From Dyella halodurans (GTDB lineage Bacteria > Pseudomonadota > Gammaproteobacteria > Xanthomonadales > Rhodanobacteraceae), in assembly GCF_026283925.1 (NCBI RefSeq), contig NZ_JAPDPF010000003.1, positions 1-64,000 of the forward strand: a DNA stretch of 64,000 bases, read 5' to 3'. The notes beneath the pieces are model-generated. The model worked only from the letters and a program-made list of their open reading frames with translations, ran no database searches and was not told the DNA's origin. Every line of letters starts with the position of its first letter. Position 1 is the first letter of the stretch. This document shows positions 44,981 to 52,430 of this stretch, piece after piece. Made by a program: the position numbers and the translations under genes.

Positions 44981-46711
44981 ATGAGACAAACACTGACTGG
45001 CACCACGGCCGCGCGGGGCATGGCCCTGGGACGGGCGCGCCTGGTCCAGCCAAGCCGCTATCTGGTCGACACCCGTCCACTGAACGAGGACGAGGTCGAG
45101 GTCGAACTGCAGCGCCTGCATCGGGCGCTGGAGACCGCGCGGCAGGAGCTGCGCGAGCTGCGCGGCAAGCTGCATGGCGCCCTGGCGCGCGAGGTGAATG
45201 AATTCATCGACGCGCACAGCCTGTTGCTGGACGACCCCGAGCTGCTGCGCGGCCTGGACGACCTCGTACGCATCGGCCATTACCGTCCGGGCGCAGCGCT
45301 CAAGAAGCAGCGCGATCGCCTGGCCGCGGTGTTCGAGGCGATGGACGACCCCTACCTGCGTTCGCGCAAGGAAGACGTCGACCAGGTCATTGGTCGAGTC
45401 ATTTCCGCCTTGCAGCGCCAGACCAGCCGCGAAGAACGCAAGCTGGCGGCGCGCGTGGGCGAAATCCTGATCGCCGATACCATCGCGCCCGCCGACATGG
45501 CGCACCTGGCGGGCAGCGGCCTGCTCGGCGTGGTGGCCAGCTCGGGCAGCGCGTATTCGCACAGCGCCATCCTCGCGCGCAGCCTGGACCTGCCCATGCT
45601 GGTCGGCGTGCGCGATGCCTTGTCGAGCATCCACGATGACGACCTGATCCTGCTCGACGCCGAGCGCAACGAAGCCGTGGTGCATCCCACCGCGCAGGAT
45701 CTGGCCCGCTACCGTTCCTGGCAGCGCGAGGCCGTGCAGGAGGGTCGCCGCCTGGCCACCCTGGCCAATGCCCCTACGCGCACGCGCGATGGCATCGATA
45801 TACGCCTGCTGGCCAACGCCGAGATGCCGGCCGACATCGCCATGGCGCGCGCGCGCGGCGCCGATGGCGTCGGCCTTTATCGGACGGAATTCCTGTTCCT
45901 TCGACAAAAGGGCCTGCCCACCGAGGACGAGCAATTCATCGCCTACCGCGATCTGGTCCTTGGCATGGGTGGCCTGCCGGTCACCATTCGCACGCTGGAC
46001 CTTGGCGCCGACAAGGCCGATGCCGCAGGCCTGGTCCTGCGCGGCGAGGACAATCCGGCGCTGGGTGTGCGCGGCGTGCGCCTGTCGTTGCGCTATCCCG
46101 CCGTGTTCACCACGCAGATTCGCGCGATCCTGCGCGCGGCCTGCTATGGACCGGTGCGCGTGCTGGTGCCGATGGTGACGCAGCCCGACGAACTGATCGC
46201 CGTGCGCACGCTGTTCAAGCTGGCGCGCCAGGAACTCAAGCGCGAGAACGTGGACCTGCCGGAGAAGCTGGCGCTCGGCGCGATGGTCGAAGTGCCCGCC
46301 GCGGCGATCAATGTGCGCGCCCTGCTGGAACACGCGGACTTTCTCGCCATCGGCACCAACGACCTGGCCCAGTACGTGCTGGCCGCCGATCGCGGCAACG
46401 ATGCGCTGGACAATATCTACAACCCGCTGCAGCCCGCGCTGCTGCGCCTGCTGTCGTATGTGATCAGCGCCGGACGGCGTGCGAAGAAGCCGGTGAGCCT
46501 GTGCGGTGAAATCGGTGGCGATGTGAACTTCACCGCCCTGCTGCTGGCGCTGGGCCTGTGCGAGTTCAGCATGCACCCCAGCCAGCTGCTGCACGTGCGC
46601 GATCGCCTGGCCGCGCTCGATCACGCCGCCCTGCGCGCGAATGCACCACGCATCCTGCGTGCACATACGCACGAACAGGCGGAAGCGCTGCTGGCTGAGA
46701 TCACCGGGTAA
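44981..46711 (+). CDS. ptsI: PTS enzyme I
   Basis: A 576-residue EI. The N-terminal phosphotransfer His is at residue 194 in SAYSHSAILARS; the PEP-binding domain contains VGLYRTEFLFLRQ near 295, GVRGVRLSLR near 365, and the C-terminal active-site Cys in SLCGEIGGD. A 176-base gap separates it from ptsH, without a gene of its own that I can support. It feeds phosphate from PEP to HPr. Confidence 0.94.
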   Translation: MRQTLTGTTAARGMALGRARLVQPSRYLVDTRPLNEDEVEVELQRLHRALETARQELRELRGKLHGALAREVNEFIDAHSLLLDDPELLRGLDDLVRIGHYRPGAALKKQRDRLAAVFEAMDDPYLRSRKEDVDQVIGRVISALQRQTSREERKLAARVGEILIADTIAPADMAHLAGSGLLGVVASSGSAYSHSAILARSLDLPMLVGVRDALSSIHDDDLILLDAERNEAVVHPTAQDLARYRSWQREAVQEGRRLATLANAPTRTRDGIDIRLLANAEMPADIAMARARGADGVGLYRTEFLFLRQKGLPTEDEQFIAYRDLVLGMGGLPVTIRTLDLGADKADAAGLVLRGEDNPALGVRGVRLSLRYPAVFTTQIRAILRAACYGPVRVLVPMVTQPDELIAVRTLFKLARQELKRENVDLPEKLALGAMVEVPAAAINVRALLEHADFLAIGTNDLAQYVLAADRGNDALDNIYNPLQPALLRLLSYVISAGRRAKKPVSLCGEIGGDVNFTALLLALGLCEFSMHPSQLLHVRDRLAALDHAALRANAPRILRAHTHEQAEALLAEITG

Positions 46712-46741
46712 AAGCTGGCCGTGGGAAGGGCGTTGACAGGA

Positions 46742-47632
46742 TCAGCCGCGCCCGCCGAAGGCGCCGTGCAGAAAGGCCTCGATCAAGGCACCGCGATAAC
46801 GCTGGCGATGCAGCAGCAGCGACAGCTTGCGTTGCAGATCGAGAAACGGTGTCTTCAGTGTTTTCAGGCGCCCGCTCATCACCGCATCGGTGACGGCCAC
46901 TTCGGGCAGGCAGGCAATACCGAGGCCTGCAATCACCGCCTGCTTGATCGCTTCGGTCTGGTCGAGCTCCAATACGGTCTCGCCCATCGGCAAACTGGAC
47001 AGCGCGCGCTCACTCAAGCTGCGTGTGGCTGAGCCGGGCTCACGCAACACCCAGCGCGCGCCGGCAAAGTCATCCGGCTGCAATCGCCGTTTGCGCGCCA
47101 GTGGATGATCGGGGGAAACGCACACCACCAAGGCATCGTCACGCCAGGGACGCACTTCCAGCGAAGGATGCGCCACGGGCCCTTCCACGCAACCCAGCTC
47201 CAGGGCGTGATCGAGCATGGCCGCGGCGATCTCGGCGGTATTGGACACGCGCAGCCGGACCGAGACATGCGGATGGGCGCGCACGAAATCGCCCAGCAGC
47301 TCGCCCACGCGATAATTGCCCACGGTGTTGCTGGCGCCCACGCGCAATTCGCCGCCCAGGGCTTGCGCACTGTCGCTGCCGATCCGTCCGAACTCGGCGT
47401 AGCGCTCCAGCAGCTCCTGCGCCAACGGCAACAGCTCGCGCCCGCGCGTATTGAGCCGCAGGCGACCGCGTTCGCGCGCGAACACCGGCGCATCCAGCTG
47501 CCGCTCCATCTCGGCCAGGGCCATGCTCGCCGCGGGCTGGGTGAGATGCAGCGCTTCGGCAGCGGCGCGCACGCTGCCCAGGCGGGCAATCTGCACGAAC
47601 ACCTCGAGCTGGCGGGGACTGATATTGATCAT
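46742..47632 (-). CDS. LysR-family regulator beside YeiH
   Basis: A 296-residue LysR-type regulator: winged-helix N-terminus (residues 1-60, SVRAAAEALHLTQPAASMALAEME) and a substrate-binding effector domain. It is divergent from a YeiH-type transporter, which LysR-type regulators such as YeiE control in other bacteria. It converges with ptsI (30 bases apart). Confidence 0.88.
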   Translation of the reverse strand: MINISPRQLEVFVQIARLGSVRAAAEALHLTQPAASMALAEMERQLDAPVFARERGRLRLNTRGRELLPLAQELLERYAEFGRIGSDSAQALGGELRVGASNTVGNYRVGELLGDFVRAHPHVSVRLRVSNTAEIAAAMLDHALELGCVEGPVAHPSLEVRPWRDDALVVCVSPDHPLARKRRLQPDDFAGARWVLREPGSATRSLSERALSSLPMGETVLELDQTEAIKQAVIAGLGIACLPEVAVTDAVMSGRLKTLKTPFLDLQRKLSLLLHRQRYRGALIEAFLHGAFGGRG

Positions 47633-47649
47633 CAGCAGATCTTATTCCA

Positions 47650-47680
47650 TCCATCAGAAATTCAAAGTTTTATTGATGGA
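47650..47680. promoter_or_regulatory. Candidate LysR operator
   Basis: Perfect 7-bp inverted repeat TCCATCA (47650-47656) and TGATGGA (47674-47680), separated by 17 bases, in the 86-base gap between the divergent LysR gene and the YeiH gene. Also repeats of the CCATC motif (ATTCCATCCATC). Confidence 0.5.
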
Positions 47681-47718
47681 CTGACGAGCGGAGAATGGCG
47701 CCGTCGAAGGAGATCGCC

Positions 47719-48741
47719 ATGAACGCCAACGCTACAACCCTGTCCGCTCCCACCCTCAATCAACGCCTGCCGGGCCTGCTGCTGTCGGTGGCCATTGCCC
47801 TGGTCGCGCTGCTGCTGGGCAAGGCCGTGCCGCTGATCGGCGGTCCGGTGTTCGGCATCGTGCTGGGCATTGCCGTACGCAACCTGGTGGCGCCGGGTGG
47901 CAGCTATACGCCGGGCATCCAGTTTGCCGGCAAGCAAGTACTGCAATGGTCGATCATTGCGCTGGGTTTCGGCCTGAGCCTGAACCAGGTCGCCAAGACC
48001 GGCCTGGAGTCACTGTCGGTCACCCTGGTGACCATGACCGTGGCCTTCCTCAGCGCCTGGCTGCTGGGGCGCCTGTTGAAGGTGGACGACAAGCTGAAGA
48101 TCCTGATCGGCGTGGGCACGGCCATTTGCGGTGGCTCGGCAATTGCGGCGGTGACGCCGATCATCAAGCCGGACGACCACGACACCGCATTCGCGATCTC
48201 CACCATCTTCCTGTTCAACCTGGTCGCCGTGCTGTTGTTCCCGCTGCTTGGGCACCTGCTGCACCTGTCCGACCTCGGCTTCGGCCTGTGGGCAGGTACG
48301 GCGATCAATGACACCTCGTCGGTCGTGGCAGCAGGCTACAGCTTCAGCAAGCAGGCCGGCGACTACGCCACCATCGTCAAGCTGACCCGTGCCACGCTGA
48401 TCATCCCGATCTGCCTGGTGCTGGCCTTCGCCACGGCCTGGAAGCAGAAGAAGCAGGGCGCCAGCGATTTCAGCCTGGCCCGCATCTTCCCCTGGTTCAT
48501 CCTGTGGTTCCTGGTCGCCTCGGCGGTACGTACGGCAGGCCTTATTCCGACAGCGATCCAGCCCGTGCTGCATATGGCGGCGGAGTTCCTGATCATCGTG
48601 GCGCTTACCGCGATCGGTCTGTCGGCCAACCTGCGCCGCATGGCTTCCACCGGTGCACGTCCGATCCTGCTGGGCCTTGGCGTGTGGGCGGCGGTATCGG
48701 TCAGCAGCTTGCTGGTGCAGTTGGTGATTGGGCAGCTTTAA
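47719..48741 (+). CDS. YeiH-family putative sulfate exporter
   Basis: A 340-residue protein with about 10 membrane spans of the YeiH family. Typical features: GLLLSVAIALVALLLG at the start, the IALGFGLSLNQV segment near residue 85, AICGGSAIAAVTPIIK near 138, and GLWAGTAINDTSSVVAAGYSF near 193. The ribosome site GAAGGAG is 7 bases upstream. The family's transported substrate is not firmly established. Confidence 0.88.
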   Translation: MNANATTLSAPTLNQRLPGLLLSVAIALVALLLGKAVPLIGGPVFGIVLGIAVRNLVAPGGSYTPGIQFAGKQVLQWSIIALGFGLSLNQVAKTGLESLSVTLVTMTVAFLSAWLLGRLLKVDDKLKILIGVGTAICGGSAIAAVTPIIKPDDHDTAFAISTIFLFNLVAVLLFPLLGHLLHLSDLGFGLWAGTAINDTSSVVAAGYSFSKQAGDYATIVKLTRATLIIPICLVLAFATAWKQKKQGASDFSLARIFPWFILWFLVASAVRTAGLIPTAIQPVLHMAAEFLIIVALTAIGLSANLRRMASTGARPILLGLGVWAAVSVSSLLVQLVIGQL

Positions 48742-48776
48742 GAGCCGCTCCAGAGTCTCGGGAAATCGCTCAACAC

Positions 48777-48811
48777 AAGCCGTCATCCCAGCTTGGCTGG
48801 GATGACGGCTT
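48777..48811. repeat. Family A hairpin between convergent genes
   Basis: A perfect 16-bp stem AAGCCGTCATCCCAGC with a TTG loop, between the ends of the YeiH and tsaB genes. It is the longest perfect stem of family A and could end transcription from both sides. Confidence 0.85.
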
Positions 48812-48844
48812 AATTCGTATCTTTTCCAGGAATCTTGAGCAGGC

Positions 48845-49534
48845 TCAAGCCTTGCCCTGCTCCACCAGTGTCAACGCCACCTTGTCACGTAGATAGACCG
48901 GTAGCGCATGCTCAGGGGCAGTGGCCCGCCCCGCTTTGAATTCCAACGCAGCCAGTTCGGCCACATGACGCGCCTGCGGATAGCAGGCGCCGTCCGCAGA
49001 ACGCAACTCGCCGGTGAGGCGAGCACGCAGTACATCGGCATAAGTGGCCCAGCCCGTGCCGACCACATGCCAATGGGACGCCTGCGGCAAAACCAGGGCA
49101 TCGTGCATGCAGACGCGCTCGTCGTCGAGCGCGACGAGGCCGCCGTTATCGTCGCGTCGATAACTCGCTGCATAGATTTCACCCATGCGCGCATCGATCA
49201 CGGCGAGGATGGTGGCATCGTCTTCAGGTGCTTCCAACGCCAGCGCGGCGAGCGACGATATCGTGATGACGGGGATATCGAGCGCCAAGGCCATGCCTTG
49301 TGCCAGGGAGATGCCGAGCCGCACGCCGGTAAAGGCGCCCGGTCCGCGCCCGACGGCAATGGCGTTGAGCGCATGACGGCCTAGCCCGGCTTCAGCCAGC
49401 AGCGCGTCGGCCATCGGCAACACCAGCTCGGCATGACGGCGGGGAGCGAGTTCGCTGCGCGCGATCACTTCGTCGCCATGGATGAGGGCGACAGAACAAG
49501 CTTCGGTAGCGGTTTCGATGGCGAGCAGATTCAT
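48845..49534 (-). CDS. tsaB: tRNA threonylcarbamoyladenosine protein TsaB
   Basis: A 229-residue ASKHA-fold protein that dimerises with TsaD for t6A37 formation in tRNA. Start MNLLAIETATEACSVALI with its nucleotide-binding motif, VGRGPGAFTGVRLGISLAQG near residue 65, and the family-typical C-terminal PVYLRDKVA. Its start ATG overlaps the stop of a small upstream frame (ATGA). Confidence 0.93.
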   Translation of the reverse strand: MNLLAIETATEACSVALIHGDEVIARSELAPRRHAELVLPMADALLAEAGLGRHALNAIAVGRGPGAFTGVRLGISLAQGMALALDIPVITISSLAALALEAPEDDATILAVIDARMGEIYAASYRRDDNGGLVALDDERVCMHDALVLPQASHWHVVGTGWATYADVLRARLTGELRSADGACYPQARHVAELAALEFKAGRATAPEHALPVYLRDKVALTLVEQGKA

Positions 49535-49677
49535 GACCGCTCCATGATAACGGCTGTCGGCCCTGCCGCGGTGGGTCCGCTGGCGTACCCGTCAATGCGG
49601 CAGGCCAGGTTCCTCTGCAGCGCCAACAGACCGATGCGCAACAGCGCGGCGGTCCAAGCTCGCAACCAGCTTCCCAT
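49531..49677 (-). CDS. Possible 48-residue leader protein before tsaB
   Basis: A small frame MGSWLRAWTAALLRIG... that starts with ATG at 49677, 7 bases after AGGAGA, and ends in a TGA overlapping the ATG of tsaB. The N-terminal half is amphipathic and hydrophobic; I recognise no family. The strong ribosome site plus coupling make translation plausible, and it may help load ribosomes on tsaB. It could be a chance frame. Confidence 0.4.
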   Translation of the reverse strand: MGSWLRAWTAALLRIGLLALQRNLACRIDGYASGPTAAGPTAVIMERS

Positions 49678-49879
49678 GGCCTTCTCTCCTGAGCACCGAG
49701 CCTTGATGGAAACAGTCGCCGCGGCAAGGCAACGGGCGCGCTGCGGTCAAACCACGGCGGCTTGATGACGAAACGAAGACCGGCCCGCCACGTGCAAGCC
49801 ATTACCTCCCGGGTAATCGCCTTGGCGCCATGTCGGCTTCAGGCTGGGCTCACCTCAACGAGACAGCAAGGAGTTCGTC

Positions 49880-50248
49880 ATGCACAACGCCCACCACCTC
49901 ATCGAACGCTATATCGACGGCTGGAACGAAACCGATGCGCTACGCCGCCGCAACCTGATCGAAGACGTCTACACCGAGCATGCGCGCTATACCGACCCGA
50001 TGATCGACGCGAATGGCTGGGAGGCCATCGACGCCACCATCGCTGCCGTGCAGGGCATGTTCCCTGGCCATCGCTTCAGCCTTGCCGGCCCGGTCGACGC
50101 GCATCACGACACGCTGCGCTTCCAATGGCAGCTGGCTGCTCCCGATGCGGACGAGCCGCTCGTCGTTGGCTTCGATGTCGCCGCGCTGGAACACGGCCGC
50201 ATCCGCCAGGTGTTCGGCTTTCTCGACAAGGTGCCGCAGGCAGCCTGA
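49880..50248 (+). CDS. NTF2-like / SnoaL-type protein
   Basis: A 122-residue alpha+beta protein of the nuclear transport factor 2-like superfamily. It opens HNAHHLIERYIDGWNETDALRRR, has a D-P-M-I-D-A-N-G-W segment and ends in the HGRIRQVFGFLD strand typical of SnoaL-like domains. Catalytic use is unknown. An alpha/beta hydrolase gene starts 49 bases downstream, so a two-gene unit is likely. Confidence 0.82.
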   Translation: MHNAHHLIERYIDGWNETDALRRRNLIEDVYTEHARYTDPMIDANGWEAIDATIAAVQGMFPGHRFSLAGPVDAHHDTLRFQWQLAAPDADEPLVVGFDVAALEHGRIRQVFGFLDKVPQAA

Positions 50249-50297
50249 CCTCATCCGGCGAGCGACTACGGCCGCTCGCCCTCACCGGAGACACACC

Positions 50298-51116
50298 ATG
50301 CCAAGTTTCAAAAGCAGTGACGGCGTCACCCTCGCCTACCAGGATTGGGGCCACGGCAAGCCCATCCTGTTCGTCCATTCCTGGGCCCTCGACGCGCAGA
50401 TGTGGGCCCCGCACATGCTGCACTTCAACGCGCTGGGCCTGCGCACCATTGCCATGGACCGTCGCGGCCATGGCCGCTCCGAGCAGCCCGCCAGCGGTTA
50501 CGACTATGACCGGCTGGCCGACGACCTGGCTGAGTTGATCGAACATCTCGACCTGCACGAGGTCACCCTGGTCGGCCATTCGATGGGCACCGGCGAATGC
50601 ACTCGCTTGCTCTCGCGCCATGGCAGCACGCGAATAGCGCGGGCGATCTTCGTCTCATCGATCGCCCCCTGCTATCTCGATGCGGATGGTGCACGGCTAC
50701 CCGCCAGTGCCTTCGATCCGGTGTTGGCGCAAATCCACGCGGATTTTCCGCGCTGGCTCCACGACGCGGCCGATGGCTTCTTTCTTCCTGCCGAGACGCA
50801 TACTTCAGCCGGCACCATCCGTCGCACGATCGATATCGCCCTCGGTACGTCGCTGTACGCCGCCACCGCCTGCTTTCGCATCCGCTGCCGCGCCGACCTG
50901 CGCGACGAACTGCGCCGCATCGACGTTCCCTTGCTGGTCATCCATGGCCATCGCGATGTCAGTGAGCCGGTCGCGTATGGACGCGCGATCGCCGGATTGG
51001 TGCCTGATTGTCGCTACCTGGAATACCCCGGCGCGCCACACGGCCTGTATCACACCCATCGACTGCCTTTGCTCGACGATATCCAGGCCTTTATGGCGAC
51101 CGAGGTCACGGCATGA
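50298..51116 (+). CDS. Alpha/beta hydrolase (haloperoxidase-like)
   Basis: A 272-residue hydrolase with the complete catalytic set: nucleophile GHSMGTG near residue 95, acid in IHGHRDVSEP near 220 and His in PHGLYHTHR near 247, plus the oxyanion H-S-W motif near 29. Sequence layout is that of non-heme chloroperoxidases / esterases. GGAG is 7 bases before the ATG at 50298. Probably co-transcribed with the NTF2-like gene and followed by an XRE regulator. Confidence 0.88.
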   Translation: MPSFKSSDGVTLAYQDWGHGKPILFVHSWALDAQMWAPHMLHFNALGLRTIAMDRRGHGRSEQPASGYDYDRLADDLAELIEHLDLHEVTLVGHSMGTGECTRLLSRHGSTRIARAIFVSSIAPCYLDADGARLPASAFDPVLAQIHADFPRWLHDAADGFFLPAETHTSAGTIRRTIDIALGTSLYAATACFRIRCRADLRDELRRIDVPLLVIHGHRDVSEPVAYGRAIAGLVPDCRYLEYPGAPHGLYHTHRLPLLDDIQAFMATEVTA

Positions 51117-51207
51117 CTCTCGGCGCACGGCAACGGCGGCGCCGCGTGGGATCATTGATCCGTGCCAGTCGACGCCACGCTCGCCCCGCGCCACCAGGAG
51201 CTTTCGC

Positions 51208-52014
51208 ATGAATGCTGTCGCTATCCCGCCTCGGCCTGTCGGCGATCTGTTGCGCGAGTGGCGACGGCATCGCCGGCTGAGCCAGCTCGATCTGGCCACC
51301 GGCGCCGAGATCTCCACGCGCCACCTCAGCTTCGTCGAATCGGGACGTTCCCAACCGAGCCGCGACATGATCCTGCACCTGGCCGAGTATCTGGATATCC
51401 CGCTGCGCGAACGTAACGCGCTACTGGTGGCCGCGGGTTTTGCCCCGGCCTTCCGCGAACGCACGCTGGCCGATCCCGCCCTGGATGTCGCACGCGCAAC
51501 CATCGATCTGCTGCTGAAAGGACTGGAGCCCTATCCGGCGCTTGCGGTCGACCGTCACTGGAATCTGGTCGCGAGCAACCAGGCGACGCTGCGCTTGTTG
51601 TCGGGACTGTCCGAGGCGTGGCTGCAGACGCCGGTCAATGTGCTGCGACTCAGCCTGCATCCAGCCGGCCTGGCCCCGCGCATACGCAACCTGCCGGTAT
51701 GGCGGGCACACCTGCTCGATCGCCTGCGCCGACAAATCGACGCCAGCCAGGATCCGCAGCTGATCGAACTGTTGCGCGAACTGCAGGCCTATCCCGCGCC
51801 TGCCGCAGAGGCTGTGTGGACCACGACAGCCCCAATCCATGCGATCGCCGTGCCGATGGAGCTGGAGCTCAACGGCGAAGTACTGTCGATGTTGAGCACG
51901 ACCACGGTGTTCGGCACGCCCACCGACATCACCCTCGCCGAGCTGGCACTCGAGGCTTTCGTGCCGGCCGACCAGGCCACCATGGAGCGCTTGCGCGCGG
52001 TGGCCGCAGCGTGA
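51208..52014 (+). CDS. XRE-family regulator with MmyB-like sensor domain
   Basis: A 268-residue regulator. N-terminal helix-turn-helix (residues 12-65: LREWRRHRRLSQLDLATGAEISTRHLSFVESGRS, read in parts), and a C-terminal MmyB-like ligand-binding domain (about 95-260) with the VDRHWNLVASNQA motif near 120. AGGAG precedes the ATG. It lies just downstream of the hydrolase and may control it. Ligand unknown. Confidence 0.88.
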   Translation: MNAVAIPPRPVGDLLREWRRHRRLSQLDLATGAEISTRHLSFVESGRSQPSRDMILHLAEYLDIPLRERNALLVAAGFAPAFRERTLADPALDVARATIDLLLKGLEPYPALAVDRHWNLVASNQATLRLLSGLSEAWLQTPVNVLRLSLHPAGLAPRIRNLPVWRAHLLDRLRRQIDASQDPQLIELLRELQAYPAPAAEAVWTTTAPIHAIAVPMELELNGEVLSMLSTTTVFGTPTDITLAELALEAFVPADQATMERLRAVAAA

Positions 52015-52035
52015 GCGCCGCCGCGGCCATCCGGG

Positions 52036-52404
52036 TCAACCCGGCGGCTGCCACAACTCCACGCGCGTGCCTTCGGGGTCCATGATCCAACCGAAGCGAC
52101 CGAACTCGCTGTCCTGGACGTTCTCATCTACCGTCACGCCGGCGTCGCGCAGCTGTGCCAGCAAGCCATCGAGATCGTCCACGCGGAAATTGATCATGTA
52201 CGGTTGCGCGCTCGGTGCGAAATAGTCCGTATCCGCCGCAAACGCCGACCACAAGGTATAGCCCTTGCGCTGCTCGTCTTCGTCGAAGCGCACGCCGCCC
52301 CAGTCATCGACGGGCAGGCCCAGATGACGCGCATACCATTCGCTCAACGCCTTGGGATCGCGTGACTTGAAGAAGATACCGCCCAGACCAATGACCTTTG
52401 CCAT
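52036..52404 (-). CDS. VOC-family protein (glyoxalase-like)
   Basis: A 122-residue VOC protein with two beta-alpha-beta-beta-beta units. It reads GIFFKSRDPKALSEWYARHLGLP at the start and GWIMDPEGTRVELWQ at the end, with a metal-ligand-like Glu in VELW. Start at 52404 gives the family start; the longer frame is inconsistent with it. Substrate unknown. Confidence 0.87.
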   Translation of the reverse strand: MAKVIGLGGIFFKSRDPKALSEWYARHLGLPVDDWGGVRFDEDEQRKGYTLWSAFAADTDYFAPSAQPYMINFRVDDLDGLLAQLRDAGVTVDENVQDSEFGRFGWIMDPEGTRVELWQPPG

Positions 52405-52430
52405 GTCCTGATCCTCTCGAAGTGAAACCG

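Noticed and set aside
44477-46672. 731-codon minus-strand frame opposite ptsI
   Set aside because: A shadow of EI; composition rich in Arg, Gln, His; no start signal.
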